Origin: Oceaniferula marina
GTDB taxonomy: Bacteria > Verrucomicrobiota > Verrucomicrobiia > Verrucomicrobiales > Akkermansiaceae
Assembly (NCBI RefSeq): GCF_013391475.1
Contig: NZ_JACBAZ010000004.1
Span: 620,001 to 684,000, forward strand
Reading direction: 5' to 3'
Length of the DNA: 64,000 bases
This document shows positions 33,069-44,500 of the stretch, one piece after another. Each line of letters begins with the position of its first letter. The first letter of the stretch is position 1. The position numbers were made by a program, and so were the translations under genes. The notes beneath the pieces are model-generated. The model worked only from the letters and a program-made list of their open reading frames with translations, had not been told where the DNA came from and did not search any database.

Positions 33069-36000
33069 TCACAGCCTCCGCCGGAACAGCAGGCTGACAG
33101 CCCCCAATCCAAGCAGTGCGAGAGAACCAGGTTCGGGAACAACGCTCAGGCTACCGGTTAATTCGGAATACTGGTAAGTCACTCCGTTTTCATCCAGTTG
33201 CCACAGTCCACTATTATCGGCAAATGTCCCACCGGTTAGACTCTTTACTCCAAAATTGGATCCATAACTTTCATCGAGATTGGCAACATCCACAATCTGC
33301 CAGCTATCACCCAAGTTGGTTCCGGCTGCCGCCAAATCAAATGTCAGCACCCCATCAAGAAACAAGCTCTCCGTTCCACCCACAGCACCTAAGAGCTGGT
33401 TGTTCACACCGCTGTTCCCAATATCGAACCGAAGCTCTGCCAAATTACCCAATTCGAACCGGCCATCGTTGATCGTCGTATCGCCACTGTACGTATTCAC
33501 TCCGTTCAAGCGCATGGTGCCGGCACCATCTTTCACCAACTGCTCCCCTCCAAAGTGAGCACCAATGGCGGAGTTCACCACGAGGTCCAAGGTGCCTAAT
33601 CCATCTTCGACATCAAAAGTATGCAAGCCACCCCCACTAGTTGTCATAGTCAAGTTGCTGACATTGATCTGTGATCCGGATGCGGCAGCCGTAACCACCA
33701 CCTTGTTTCCAGTATCGCGAAGCCTCCATTGGCCAGTGCCGTCAATCAGACCGGCCTCAGTGTCAAACCTCAGGGTTTTACCGGAAGCGAGGCTATTATC
33801 CCCACTGTTAAAGGTGATCGTGCCGCCATTGATCGTAACATCCGCCGCATGGTAACCGGCCCCCCGGTTTTGGCTGAACAGGAGCTGCGCCCCGCTATTC
33901 ACCGTCACCGTGTTGGTGGCAGAGCCGGCTCCCAAGGCCGAGGCCGAGCCGCTCGTGCCTGCGGCCGCTTCGTAAACACCCTCATCCACCGTCAAAGCTC
34001 CTGCAAAGGTTGCCGCTTTCTCCACCCTCATCGTGCCCGCACCCGACTTGAAAATACCCCCGTCAGCGCCCCCTGCCGAACCTTTATTGGCAAGCGTCAT
34101 GCTTACCGTCAGATCCGCGGCGCTGTCGCCGGTAGTGTCTGCAACGTCAAAGTTCTGCACCCCTTGCAAATGAATGCCGCCAGTGCCGTTCATCGTGGAA
34201 GCTCCGCTGCCGCCCACCGTCACTGTCGCCGCGCCGGCATCGGTATTGGCAAGCAAGGCATCGTAGCTGCCCACTCCGCGATCCGACGTCCAAGTCGCTC
34301 CGTCGTTGAGTGTCACATTACCAAAACGGCTGTCAAACGAGCTGTTCATCTGCAAAGTCCCTCCATTGACGGTAATCACCCGCCCGTCACCCATAGCTGA
34401 GCCATGACCTGCGGTAAAGACGTTGGTCGCACCCAACTCAAGCGTTGCTCCGGAATTCACCGTGAAGCTGGAACTGCTGCGCATTTCCGAACTGATCTTA
34501 AGCGTGCCGCCGTTAACCGTGGTGGTTCCCGCATAGGTTCCCGACCCGGTCATCTGCATGAGACCGTCGCCTTCTTTGATCATGTTTCTCGTTCCTCCGT
34601 CCTGCCTCAACGCGCCGCTGACCAGCAGATCCACCTCCGCAGCGCCGTCCGCCACTGTGAATGTGGTGTTGGTCTGTCTCAGCCGGCTGGCTGTGCTCAC
34701 CGTCGATGTTTCATCAGATGCCAGAGTGGTCAAAGAGGTACTGCCGTTGAAATAATCAAAACTATCGCCGGCCGATGATATGGTCCCGCCTTTCATCGTC
34801 AGTGCCATATTAGAAAAGGTTTGGTTTCCGCCACCATCATCAATATGCAAGGTTCCACCATTGATCGTGATCGAATCAATCCGGTTGCCGGTACCGTATC
34901 CGGTTGCGTCACCTGTGCTCAACTGCAAGGTTGCTCCGTCATTGATCGTCACCGCTCCGCGAAGCGTTCCAACACTGCCACCTCCGCCTGTCAAATTAAG
35001 CGTACCCCCATCGATCACGGTGCCGCCAGTATAAGTAGCGCGTGTTCCTATCGACACGGTGCCCTCACCAATTTTGCGCAACCCGTCAGAACCTGTAATC
35101 GCAGAATTCACCGTTAAAGAACTTGCTGCATCAGCCCGCACAATGCCCGAACCCGTCAGGTTAAGCGCATCGCCGGCCAGAGTGATGTCACCATCCTTCG
35201 CCCACACCGCATCGGCCGTCTGAGCACCACTCAGGGTAATGGTGTGAGTTCCTGTTCCATCGGTTCCTGCTGAAAACACAGCCGCATTGCCGGATGCCCA
35301 CGAACCCGTGGCCGCTTCCCCGGTTTCAGATGCCGACCAAAAGTTGTCCGTGCCCCAGGTGCCGCCAGTATCACCAGAACCAGTAGTCGTCCCATTGGTA
35401 TCCCAATAACTAAGTGTGCCTGAGTAAGCGTCCACCACCTGAAGACCCGCAATCGCAGCCCGACCTGGACTCGAGTTCAACGCAGACAAACTCACAGTCA
35501 CTTGATCTTCGATCTTCAAATAATGATCACTCTCGGTCAATGTGTCCGCATTGGTCCAGTTCACAGCCGACCAGGAATCATTGCTCCCTGACGCCAGAAT
35601 GGTCCCCCCGGAACCATCTCCCTTATAATAGGTTCCATTCACCGAAACAACCGACATGTTCGCCGGATTTCCTTGGTCCGTCGCGTGAATCACATAGATA
35701 TCGTTCAACAAATACGGCGAAGAAAAATCAACGTTCCAGCCGCCATCGCCATCATCCAAGTAGCCCGTGGTAAGATCTCCATTTTCGGAAGTGTCCGTCG
35801 CTCCAGTAGATCCCGATCTGTAAGTATTTCTGGCAGTCCAATTAACAGTGGCAAAAGTGGCCGCTCCGTTGCTATCAATTAAACCAGCCAAAGAACCACT
35901 GCCGTTGACCGCCGTATTATTCCACTTATCACCGTCAATTAAGACTGCCCCCGTCTTTTTAGAGGCTTCTTCAACAACGCTAGAATTGCGATCCGCCCCA

Positions 36001-36107
36001 AAATTTACACTGATGCTGTCCTGAGCGGAAACCCCTAGACTTGCCACCAGGGAAGCTCCGAAAATCAGCAAGGCAGAGCCATTTTTTTTCACGTATTGAT
36101 GATTCAT
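33069..36107 (-). CDS. PEP-CTERM autotransporter-repeat protein A
   Basis: About 1012 residues from MNHQYVKKNG; an in-frame GTG at 36128 is the alternative start. Signal peptide with GVSA/QDS cleavage. N-terminal module SISVNFGADR to about residue 235, shared with proteins B and G and ending SYWDTNG..TGSGDTGGTWGTDNFW. Then a passenger of autotransporter-type beta-strand repeats (motifs like GDGLMQMTGSGTYAGTTTVN), expected to fold as a beta-helix. One block (about 540-680, GHGSAMGDGRVITVNGG..IHLQGVQNF) is nearly the same as one in protein C. C-terminus VVPEPGSLALLGLGAVSLLFRRRL is a PEP-CTERM signal: PEP, membrane span, arginine cluster. Its last 130 residues differ from the other six genes. 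Function unknown, probably exported and surface-bound. Confidence 0.9.
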   Translation of the reverse strand: MNHQYVKKNGSALLIFGASLVASLGVSAQDSISVNFGADRNSSVVEEASKKTGAVLIDGDKWNNTAVNGSGSLAGLIDSNGAATFATVNWTARNTYRSGSTGATDTSENGDLTTGYLDDGDGGWNVDFSSPYLLNDIYVIHATDQGNPANMSVVSVNGTYYKGDGSGGTILASGSNDSWSAVNWTNADTLTESDHYLKIEDQVTVSLSALNSSPGRAAIAGLQVVDAYSGTLSYWDTNGTTTGSGDTGGTWGTDNFWSASETGEAATGSWASGNAAVFSAGTDGTGTHTITLSGAQTADAVWAKDGDITLAGDALNLTGSGIVRADAASSLTVNSAITGSDGLRKIGEGTVSIGTRATYTGGTVIDGGTLNLTGGGGSVGTLRGAVTINDGATLQLSTGDATGYGTGNRIDSITINGGTLHIDDGGGNQTFSNMALTMKGGTISSAGDSFDYFNGSTSLTTLASDETSTVSTASRLRQTNTTFTVADGAAEVDLLVSGALRQDGGTRNMIKEGDGLMQMTGSGTYAGTTTVNGGTLKISSEMRSSSSFTVNSGATLELGATNVFTAGHGSAMGDGRVITVNGGTLQMNSSFDSRFGNVTLNDGATWTSDRGVGSYDALLANTDAGAATVTVGGSGASTMNGTGGIHLQGVQNFDVADTTGDSAADLTVSMTLANKGSAGGADGGIFKSGAGTMRVEKAATFAGALTVDEGVYEAAAGTSGSASALGAGSATNTVTVNSGAQLLFSQNRGAGYHAADVTINGGTITFNSGDNSLASGKTLRFDTEAGLIDGTGQWRLRDTGNKVVVTAAASGSQINVSNLTMTTSGGGLHTFDVEDGLGTLDLVVNSAIGAHFGGEQLVKDGAGTMRLNGVNTYSGDTTINDGRFELGNLAELRFDIGNSGVNNQLLGAVGGTESLFLDGVLTFDLAAAGTNLGDSWQIVDVANLDESYGSNFGVKSLTGGTFADNSGLWQLDENGVTYQYSELTGSLSVVPEPGSLALLGLGAVSLLFRRRL

Positions 36108-36226
36108 TTGAGGACGATATCTATTCACTTCATGGGTAAACTTCGACTTGGAATTGACGGTCAGCCCCCTGACCAGCATCCAATTACACCTCTGCTCAAC
36201 AAACCAGATTCAGCCGGACCATCAAT

Positions 36227-36264
36227 CAAAAAAAAGAAAAAAGAACCCGAAATCATTCGGTTCT
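36227..36264 (-). terminator. Intrinsic terminator after PEP-CTERM gene B
   Basis: AGAACCGAA..TTCGGGTTCT (one bulge) followed by TTTTTTCTTTTTTT on the minus strand, about 65 bp after the stop of gene B. The neighbouring AATTACAAATAATCAA is shared with the 3' side of gene C. Confidence 0.8.
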
Positions 36265-36330
36265 ATTGATTATTTGTAATTCAAAAACCACGCTCTACTT
36301 TACCCGACAAGGCAAGACCTGAGTTCTACC

Positions 36331-39300
36331 TTATCGTTTTCTGCGTAGGATCAGAGCAAAGGCACCCAGACCAAACAAGGTGAAGGTTGAGGGCTCGGGA
36401 ATCACGGTCAAGGCAACCTGGCCACCGGTGGTGATATCCAGTTCGAAATCCAGACCCGCGGTCAAGGTCGGCAGCGTTCCCAGATCCAATCCGTTGTCGG
36501 TAAGCACCCCAGTGTATTCCATCAGCACCCAGCGATCACCGGATTGCGCATTGAGGAAATCATTTGTCACCAGTTCGGTCACATTGAGCGTGCCATCGAG
36601 TGTCAGATCGGTAATGCCGGCAACCAGGTCGTTGATATTGCTTCCGGTCGTCTGGTCACTGCCACTGAGTTCGAAATCGAGGAAAGAACCAGTTCCAAGC
36701 ATCAGACTGGAATTCAGGGTCAGGGTGCCGGCACTGCTTCCAGGTGCCAACACGGACCCTTGCGCAAGCTCGATCGGCCCGAGCACTTGGCCTGCACCTC
36801 CCAGCTTCTGGCCGTCCTGAAGCTCAAAGCCACCGCTGACAGCGGAAACATCAAACTGCGCTCCGGCCGCGACGTTGATCGAGCTCGACTGATGGATCGA
36901 GCCGCTCACCCCGAGAGCTAGCATGCCCGCGTTGATGTTGGTCGTGCCGCTATACCCGTTCGTTGCCTCAAGCAGCATTGTTCCAGCACCGGATTTAACC
37001 AGGGCACCGCTACCGTTAACTACTGCGGAAACCGTCAAATCAACCCCTGCGTCACTCGTCACATCCTCCACCGTAACATTGGCGTTATAAACTAAATTCA
37101 TACGGGCGGAAGCAATGCTACTCGCCGTGCTGCCGGTCACTTGAATGTCATTGTTGTTGCCTGCCCTCAGCTCATTCGTTCCCGTGACCTGGCCGCCGTT
37201 CATCGTCAACTTGCCAATATAGTTCTCACTGGCAAACTCGAGCACGCCGCCATTCAAGACAATCGAATCGCTGTTACCCGGGTAACCGCCAAAACCATGC
37301 GCAGCGGTAATACGCATCGTCGAGCCGTTTTCTACAGTCACCACGCCGGCGCCCGTCATCCGGTTGCCACCAAACGCACCACTCGCGAATTGAAGAACAC
37401 TTCCACCTTGCACCGTCACTTGATTAGGCATCGAGGTGCCGCCTGCAGTAGTACGCAGCGTACCGCCTCCGTCCACAACCAAGGTGCCGTTGCCGGTAAT
37501 AGCGCGTCCCATATCAGTTTGATCAGAGCGATTAAAGGTCAGGCTTCCCTCAAGTGCAATCGCACCACTACCACCCAGCGTCCCCGTCGTGCCGCCGTCG
37601 CCGACGACGACCGAGCCCTCCTGGATATCCACCGATCCCGTGAAGCTGTTGTCATTGAGCAAAGTCAGCGTGCCCGTGCCCGACTTGGTCAGCGAGCCAG
37701 CCCCCTCGATGCCGCTGCCAGCAAAGGTGTGATTGTTAGCCGAGGCCACTTCAACCGAGGCAGGGGTGATCGTGCCAGTCAATGACACCGTGCCCGAGGG
37801 GCTGTCGTTGTTGAATTTCACTACGTCGTATTCGTAGAAATTCGATGCCAGTCCGTCGGATTCAGTTTTCCAGCTGGTGGTGTTGTTTTCATCCCAGGTC
37901 TGGCCACCTGCACCGGTCCAAATCACGGCGTCAACCGAGTTAACCGTCAGCTTCACCTGGGTGTTGACCGCATCATCGCTCACCGTGAATCCATAATGCG
38001 GATTCGGGAGTTGCGCCGAAATACCAGCGACCCCGGCACCTTGAATGCTACCTTCATAATCAAACAAGACGAACTCATCGTTGATAGAAAGCTGACCAGC
38101 CGGAGCAATCGTCGCTGTATGCGTGCCGCCAGCAGCCACCGTAAACCCGTCCGTTCCTGTGATATCGATCCGGTCCACACTGCTGCCGCCTACACGGAAA
38201 GTGGACAACGAGCCGTCCGTCAAAGTCAGCGTGTCCATGGTGCCGACTCCGCCTGCGGCCACCGTGCCGCCCTGCAGCACCGCCCCGCTGTTAACCGTCA
38301 CCTTCGAGGCATTGCCTGCCACATGCAGCTTGCCAGCATTGACATCCGTCGTTCCGGTGTAGGTATTCGTGCCACCCAGCACCAGAGAACCGGCCCCGGT
38401 TTTGATCAAACCGCCCGAACCGCTCAACACACCCGTGAGAGCGACATCGTTGCCTCCAGTGTCAAACGTCACATCCCCATTGGTTCCCGTCAGCTCCATG
38501 TTGAGATTGGACGACCAACCCGCCGACCAGTCATGTGTCGCATCCGAAGAGGTTGTTCCTACCGTTCCACCACCCAGCTGGATTAAATAAGTTCCACCGG
38601 TGTTACCTGAACGAATGCCCCACTTGCCGATATTGAGGTTGCCACCCGTGAGAGTAAACGTGTCGGTTCCGCTGGTGTTGCCACGACCATCCATCACCAG
38701 TGATGTCGTATTAAGCGTGCCACCGGATAGGTGGTATTCGCCCGTGCCATCAATACCAAGAAAGAGGTTCGCCTGGCCTTCATTGGTAGGGCTGGTCACC
38801 GTGTCCGCTTGCGTCACCGTGCCGCCGCTCTGATTATAAACGGAAGTTTCACTTCCATAGTGACCGATCCGAATGTCATTGGTCACCGTCAGGTCCCCCG
38901 CCGAGTGATGCACCGTGTGGCCTTGCCCGCTCGCATTACCTAACTCAATATCCTCCAACACACCCGAGCCACCGGCACCATTGCCCAAGTTGATATATGT
39001 CGTTCCGCGGCGACCGTTGATACCACCAGCAGCATTTAAAACTGAACCGTTGTAGCGCACCGTACTGCCATTTTGAACGTAGAGATCGTTTCCAAAATCC
39101 GCATCACCATTGAACGTGGCCGTGCCCCCTGAAATCGTAAAACGACCGTCCACATCCACATCACCATTCACAATCAATGCACCACCATCACTTTTTGCTA
39201 AGCTGCCAGCTCCCGTGATATCACCTTGCACAGTCATGTCAAAACCCGTCCAAACATGAAACCCGCTTTCTCCGCCGGAAATGGTAACACCCCGGTTGGC

Positions 39301-41358
39301 ATCCAAGGTTATATTCGATCCGGACGAAGTCCCGCCCATCAGCTTGCCACCGCCGCTGAGCACGATGTCATCCGCCTGGGCAGTGCCGGGCGTTGCGCCC
39401 AGGCTCGTCTGATCCGCAATGCGCAATATGCCTCCACTCACAAGAGTTTTACCGCTCAAGCCCGTGTTGCCCGTGCTTTCAATAATTAAAGTACCGGCTC
39501 CGGTTTTCTCAAAGTCATAAGCACCGGTGATCGCACCCGTCACCTTGGCGGTTGATCCACTCCAGGTCGTCATCCGGCTGTCACTCTGTAAGGTCACCGT
39601 ACCGCTGACCGTTGTGCCATTTTCCAAACGCACCGCACCAAGCTGCCCGGACCCTTCCGTCGTGCCGTTGCCATTGAGGAAAAGATTGTTAGCCACTGTT
39701 CCTCCCGTGATCCACAGTTGGCCACCGTCCTTGACGGTGACCGCGCCGGTGCCGAGCCGGTTACCACCGGACATGTTTACATTGACACGTGCACCATCAA
39801 CACTAACAGCCCCCGAAAACCCACTATTGTCCCCAGTCAGGTTGATCTGGGAATTAGACGTTCCATCGCCAAGCAACTTAAAATCACCTGTGCCGCTAAC
39901 ATTGCTCCCAAAGCCGATCGTATTCGTCCGGTGGACCTCCAACACAGAGTTGTTAGTTATATTACCTGCCAGATTTCCTGTTTTACCGCCGCCTCCGATA
40001 TTCAGAGTGCCTGAAGAAATCGTCGTCGTACCGGCATATCCAGAACTGTCACCTGTCAGGCTCAGCTTGCCGGTACCGGATTTCACCAAGGTACCTGTTC
40101 CGGAAAATCGGCCGCCAAAGGTAGTGTCAGCATCTGAGCCACCAAGCGTCAGTTGGTTTACACCGAGCGCGAGTTCGCCGGCTCCCGCCAATCCTCCGAA
40201 ACTCTGGTCGCTGCCGAGGGTGGTGACGCCGTAAACCGAGGCCGTGCCAGTGATGCTGTTGCTCGAGTTGTTCAAAGTCACGTTGCCGTGCGTCTGCAGA
40301 TCCGTCGAGCTCAACTGCGAGTCCACCGTCAGCGACTGGTCGCCGCGCAAAATAGCATTGCCCGTCAGATTTAAAACCGAACCAGTCAGAGTAATGTTGC
40401 CGTCTTTCGCCCACACCGCGTCGGCCGTCTGATCCGCGCTCAGGGTGATCGTGTGCATGCCCGTGCCGTCATCACCGGCTGAAAAAACCGCCGCATTGCC
40501 GGATGTCCACGAACCCGTGGCCGTTTCCCCGGTTTCCGATGCCGTCCAAAAATTGTCCGTGCCCCAAGTGCCGCCCGCATCGCCTGAGCCCGCGGTCGCC
40601 CCATTGGTATCCCAGTAGCTCAGCGTGCCGGAATAAGCATTGACCACCTGCACACCGGAAATCGCCGCACGCGCCCCATTACGGTCCGCCGCCAACACCA
40701 CCGGCCCCTGCCCCTCGATTTTCAAATAATTGTCACTCTCGACCAAAGTATCCGCATTCGTCCAGTTGATCGCCGACCATGTGTCCGAGGCTCCGCTAGC
40801 CAGCACCGTGCCGCCGATTCCATCCCCCTCGTAATACGTGCCGTTCACCGACACCGCCGCCAAATTGACACTCTGGGACGTCGAGCCACCTTGATCTGTG
40901 CCGTGAATAATATAAATGTCATTCAGCAAAAACGGGCTGTTCAGGGTCACTGCCCAGCCAGCACCACCGTCATCCAGATAACCTTTGGTCAAGTCCCCGT
41001 TCTCAGAAGTCGCCGTCTCACCCGATGAACCCGACAAATACGTATTATTCGACGACCAAATGACGCTGGCCGTAGTCGCATTGCCATTGGCGTCCACCAA
41101 ACCTGTTAAGGTTCCGGAGCCACCCGATGCGTTATTCCAGTTGCTGCCCAGCACATCCACTGCACCCGCATACAACGAACTGTTATTCACAGCCCGCCGG
41201 TCCGAACCAAAATTAACACTGATGCTGTCCTGCGCCGCTACGCCAAGGCTCGTCACGAGAGAAATACTTGAAATGAGTAATGCGGTAACTGCTGGCCATT
41301 TGGCCGACTGATTTTTTTTCAATAGTTGATGATTCATGTGAGGACTCAGGTTATTCAT
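36331..41358 (-). CDS. PEP-CTERM autotransporter-repeat protein B
   Basis: 1675 residues (1668 if it starts at MNHQLLKK, 41337). Signal peptide to GVAA/QDS, then the SISVNFGSDR module as in A and G. A long beta-repeat passenger follows (units such as GTLVKSGTGKLSLTGDSSGY). Around residue 1130-1250 lies the spacer module WTGAGGQTWDENNTTSWKTE..FNND, also seen in G. The block GQLWITGGTVANNLFLNGNG (about 545) recurs in D and E. The C-terminal ~150 residues (GQKLGGAGQVLGPIELAQGS... to VIPEPSTFTLFGLGAFALIL + RRKR) are almost the same as in C, D and E. A PEP-CTERM tail implies processing by an exosortase encoded elsewhere. Confidence 0.9.
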   Translation of the reverse strand: MNNLSPHMNHQLLKKNQSAKWPAVTALLISSISLVTSLGVAAQDSISVNFGSDRRAVNNSSLYAGAVDVLGSNWNNASGGSGTLTGLVDANGNATTASVIWSSNNTYLSGSSGETATSENGDLTKGYLDDGGAGWAVTLNSPFLLNDIYIIHGTDQGGSTSQSVNLAAVSVNGTYYEGDGIGGTVLASGASDTWSAINWTNADTLVESDNYLKIEGQGPVVLAADRNGARAAISGVQVVNAYSGTLSYWDTNGATAGSGDAGGTWGTDNFWTASETGETATGSWTSGNAAVFSAGDDGTGMHTITLSADQTADAVWAKDGNITLTGSVLNLTGNAILRGDQSLTVDSQLSSTDLQTHGNVTLNNSSNSITGTASVYGVTTLGSDQSFGGLAGAGELALGVNQLTLGGSDADTTFGGRFSGTGTLVKSGTGKLSLTGDSSGYAGTTTISSGTLNIGGGGKTGNLAGNITNNSVLEVHRTNTIGFGSNVSGTGDFKLLGDGTSNSQINLTGDNSGFSGAVSVDGARVNVNMSGGNRLGTGAVTVKDGGQLWITGGTVANNLFLNGNGTTEGSGQLGAVRLENGTTVSGTVTLQSDSRMTTWSGSTAKVTGAITGAYDFEKTGAGTLIIESTGNTGLSGKTLVSGGILRIADQTSLGATPGTAQADDIVLSGGGKLMGGTSSGSNITLDANRGVTISGGESGFHVWTGFDMTVQGDITGAGSLAKSDGGALIVNGDVDVDGRFTISGGTATFNGDADFGNDLYVQNGSTVRYNGSVLNAAGGINGRRGTTYINLGNGAGGSGVLEDIELGNASGQGHTVHHSAGDLTVTNDIRIGHYGSETSVYNQSGGTVTQADTVTSPTNEGQANLFLGIDGTGEYHLSGGTLNTTSLVMDGRGNTSGTDTFTLTGGNLNIGKWGIRSGNTGGTYLIQLGGGTVGTTSSDATHDWSAGWSSNLNMELTGTNGDVTFDTGGNDVALTGVLSGSGGLIKTGAGSLVLGGTNTYTGTTDVNAGKLHVAGNASKVTVNSGAVLQGGTVAAGGVGTMDTLTLTDGSLSTFRVGGSSVDRIDITGTDGFTVAAGGTHTATIAPAGQLSINDEFVLFDYEGSIQGAGVAGISAQLPNPHYGFTVSDDAVNTQVKLTVNSVDAVIWTGAGGQTWDENNTTSWKTESDGLASNFYEYDVVKFNNDSPSGTVSLTGTITPASVEVASANNHTFAGSGIEGAGSLTKSGTGTLTLLNDNSFTGSVDIQEGSVVVGDGGTTGTLGGSGAIALEGSLTFNRSDQTDMGRAITGNGTLVVDGGGTLRTTAGGTSMPNQVTVQGGSVLQFASGAFGGNRMTGAGVVTVENGSTMRITAAHGFGGYPGNSDSIVLNGGVLEFASENYIGKLTMNGGQVTGTNELRAGNNNDIQVTGSTASSIASARMNLVYNANVTVEDVTSDAGVDLTVSAVVNGSGALVKSGAGTMLLEATNGYSGTTNINAGMLALGVSGSIHQSSSINVAAGAQFDVSAVSGGFELQDGQKLGGAGQVLGPIELAQGSVLAPGSSAGTLTLNSSLMLGTGSFLDFELSGSDQTTGSNINDLVAGITDLTLDGTLNVTELVTNDFLNAQSGDRWVLMEYTGVLTDNGLDLGTLPTLTAGLDFELDITTGGQVALTVIPEPSTFTLFGLGAFALILRRKR

Positions 41359-41507
41359 TTCATGGGCGCTGTATCAGCATGTCAAATCCGACTAGCCCCT
41401 AGTCAAACATCTGATACCGACTGAAGCTAAACACGTCGAAGATGCGTCGCCAATTCAAAAGTGCACAAAACTACACCCAATTATTAAAGATCAGTTGATT
41501 ATTTGTA

Positions 41508-41538
41508 ATTCTTCCCCGAGACGGACAAGGGGAAGAAT
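41508..41538 (-). terminator. Conserved 3' UTR hairpin after gene C
   Basis: ATTCTTCCCC, 11-nt loop, GGGGAAGAAT on the minus strand (perfect 10-bp stem), 23 bp after the stop. The surrounding ~70 bp recur after genes D and E. Confidence 0.7.
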
Positions 41539-41561
41539 GACTCAGCGAAGCTAAAGAACAA

Positions 41562-44500
41562 TTAGCGTTTTCTACGCAAAATCAGAGCGAAGGCACCCAG
41601 ACCAAACAAGGTAAAGGTTGAGGGCTCGGGAATCACCGTCAAGGCAACCTGACCACCAGTAGTGATATCCAGTTCGAAATCCAGACCCGCAGTCAAGGTC
41701 GGCAGCGTTCCCAGATCCAGTCCGTTGTCGGTAAGCCCCCCACTGTATTCCATCAGCACCCAGCGGTCACCGGATTGCGCATTGAGAAAATCATTTGTCA
41801 CCAGTTCGGTCACGTTCAAGGTACCGTCGAGTGTCAGATCGGTAATGCCGACAACCAGATCGTTGATATTGCTTCCGGTCGTCTGGTCACTACCACTGAG
41901 TTCGAAATCGAGGAAGGAGCCAGTTCCAAGCATCAGACTGGAATTCATAGTTAAGGTTCCGGCACTGCTTCCCGGTGCCAGCACGGACCCTTGAGCTAGC
42001 TCGATCGGTCCGAGCACTTGCCCCGCACCGCCCAGCGTCTGGCCATCCTGAAGTTCGAAGGTGGTCGATAAGCCGGAAACATCAAATTGCGCACCGGAGG
42101 CCACTTCGATTTCAACCGAATGGGCAATCGAGCCACTGACACCCAAACTCAACATCCCTTCTGCCACTGTCGTTTTACCTGTGTAGCTATTAATAGAATT
42201 GAGCTCCATGGTTCCAGCTCCTGTTTTATTAATACCTCCGGCTGCACCTCCGGAGATTCCAGGATTAGCCAGAACCATTGATACGTTCAAGTCAGCTCCA
42301 GCATCACCCGTTGTGTCAGCAACGGAAAAGTTCTGCACCCCTTGTAGGTGAATCCCCCCTGAACCATTCATGGTCGAAGCTCCGGAACCAGAAACGGTCA
42401 CCGTCGCTGCACCAGCAGATGTGTTGGCCAGCAAAACATCATACCCGCTCACAGCGCGATTCGATGTCCAAGTTGCCCCATCGTTTAGGGTAACATTACC
42501 AATCCGGGAATTCATCGAGCTATTCATGAGCCAAGTCCCATTATTCACAGTAATCACCCGAGAATCAGCAACGGCTACCCCATGCCCACCTACGAACATG
42601 TTAGTCGCTCCGGTTTCCAAAGTTACTCCGGCATTGACCGTAATACCCGACGTGTTACGCAGGGTCGCACTCACTTTAAGCATGCCGCCGTTAACGGTTG
42701 TGTGACCTTCATAGGAGCTATTCGAGGTAAGCGATAAAGTTCCAGCCCCAGCTTTTGCAAACCCACCGGTTCCTGAAAGACCTCCCGAAAGAATCACGTC
42801 ACCACCATCACCATTCCCATCCGCACCGGATGTAGTGGTGTCCCCTACCATCCCAGAGGTATCAATCGTTGACGTTCCCGTGAGGTTGATCGTTTGGGTA
42901 AAAGTTACATCATTATTGGTAACCAACCGAGTTCCCAACACGCCATCACCGAAAGCTTCGTAATCTGCATTATTGGTAGTGGCGGATCCTTGCTTGATGC
43001 CGATTCCCTTCGTCCACGAAACTGGACCAACACCACCACCACCCTGAGCAACGCGGGCATCGATAGTATACCAACCGTCCGTTGCTGCAGTGAAGGTTCC
43101 TGTAGCGACGGCGTTCCAAGTATTGTTATTAATAACTTCTGTGCCATCAATCGTGACGGAACCACCATCATCAAAGTTCTTTGAAAATGACCAATCACCT
43201 GCAGTAAGATAGATCTGACCATGATAGGCATGCGTCGTGCTACCGGGAACAACGTCCCCCGAAGTATTATGCATCGTGGAATAATCATTCGTCGTAACAT
43301 CTGTTGTCAAACTGCCACCAGTTAAAGTTTCACCACTGAGTGCGGTAAAATAGGAGCCCGAGTTATCAAATGCGAGCGTTCCTCCTTGCAAGCTTACCGC
43401 TGCGGTTCCCGTTGCATCAGTGTGTCCCAAAGTCAATGTTCCACCCGATGCAACTTCTACAGCTCCGGTAAAGTCAGCACTGGATCGGCGCAGTGTGACA
43501 TCCGAGCCGTTATCAGCACGTAAGGTTCCAGAACCATCAAGTAGCCTTGTTGGCATGGATGTCCCTGCCGAGCTTACCCTACCGTAGTTATTAACGCCTG
43601 ATAGGCTTAATGTTCCCTCATTAATCGTCAGTGTCCCTGTATGAGTATTGTTTCCAGCCAAGGTAAGAGTTCCTGTACCGGTTTTAGTCAATTTACCCGT
43701 TCCAGTTAATAGTCCCGAAAATGTTGTCGAGGTATTTAACGCTCCTACTGTCAATGTTTGACTACCAAGGTTCACGTTCCCACCATTGGCTCCGCCTCCA
43801 GATAAAGAACCCACCGAGAAATTATTTGATAAATTCAAAGCAACACCTGAAGTATCCGCCAAATTTAATGAAGCGGCAGAGGCATTGGATGTCCGAAAAA
43901 CTCGCATCGATCCTGAGTCTACCTGAATGTTACCTGCGGTCACCGTAGTATTCGCTATAGTGAACTCATTACTCCCAGTTTTGGTCAAGGTGTGCCCATC
44001 CAAGTCCAAAGTTGTGGCTCCATATCCGTTCGTCAGCAATGCCCAGTTGCCGGTGCCACCGATGCTGGCGTCAGCAGCCAAGGTGATGTTCGATGTTTGC
44101 GCCAAGCCGTTGCCGATGTTTCCACCGGTATTAGTAATCGCTCCCGTTCCTCCCACTCCTGTTCCCGCAATCGTATATCCATAGGTTGCGTCTCCGACGC
44201 CATTCAAATCAACCGCACCTCCCGCATTGATCGTGACTTGGTCAACCGGACGACCTGCACGGTAAGAACCAAATGCCCTTCCTGAAGCGAATTTAACCGT
44301 CCCCTGATTGATGACTGTATCCCCGGTAAAAGTATTCTGAGAATTAATCGTCAGCATTCCGCTGCCGTCTTTCACTAGTCCGGTCTCACCCGTGATCACC
44401 CCGCCATTACTGGTCAAGGTGTAATCATTCGCCGAGTTATTGAAAGTCACCGCAGCCGGTGCCACGTCTCCGGTGATCTGCACGTTAAAATTACCGGACG

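Noticed and set aside
32819-33142. 107-codon minus-strand open frame
   Set aside because: It is laid over the palindromic element 32832-33049 and copy 1 of that element has stops in the matching frame, so it is a by-product of the repeat.
37996-40234. Long plus-strand open frames opposite gene B
   Set aside because: They lie antisense to the repeat-rich PEP-CTERM gene; the regular Gly/Thr/Ser codons leave the opposite frames open. No family-like residues.
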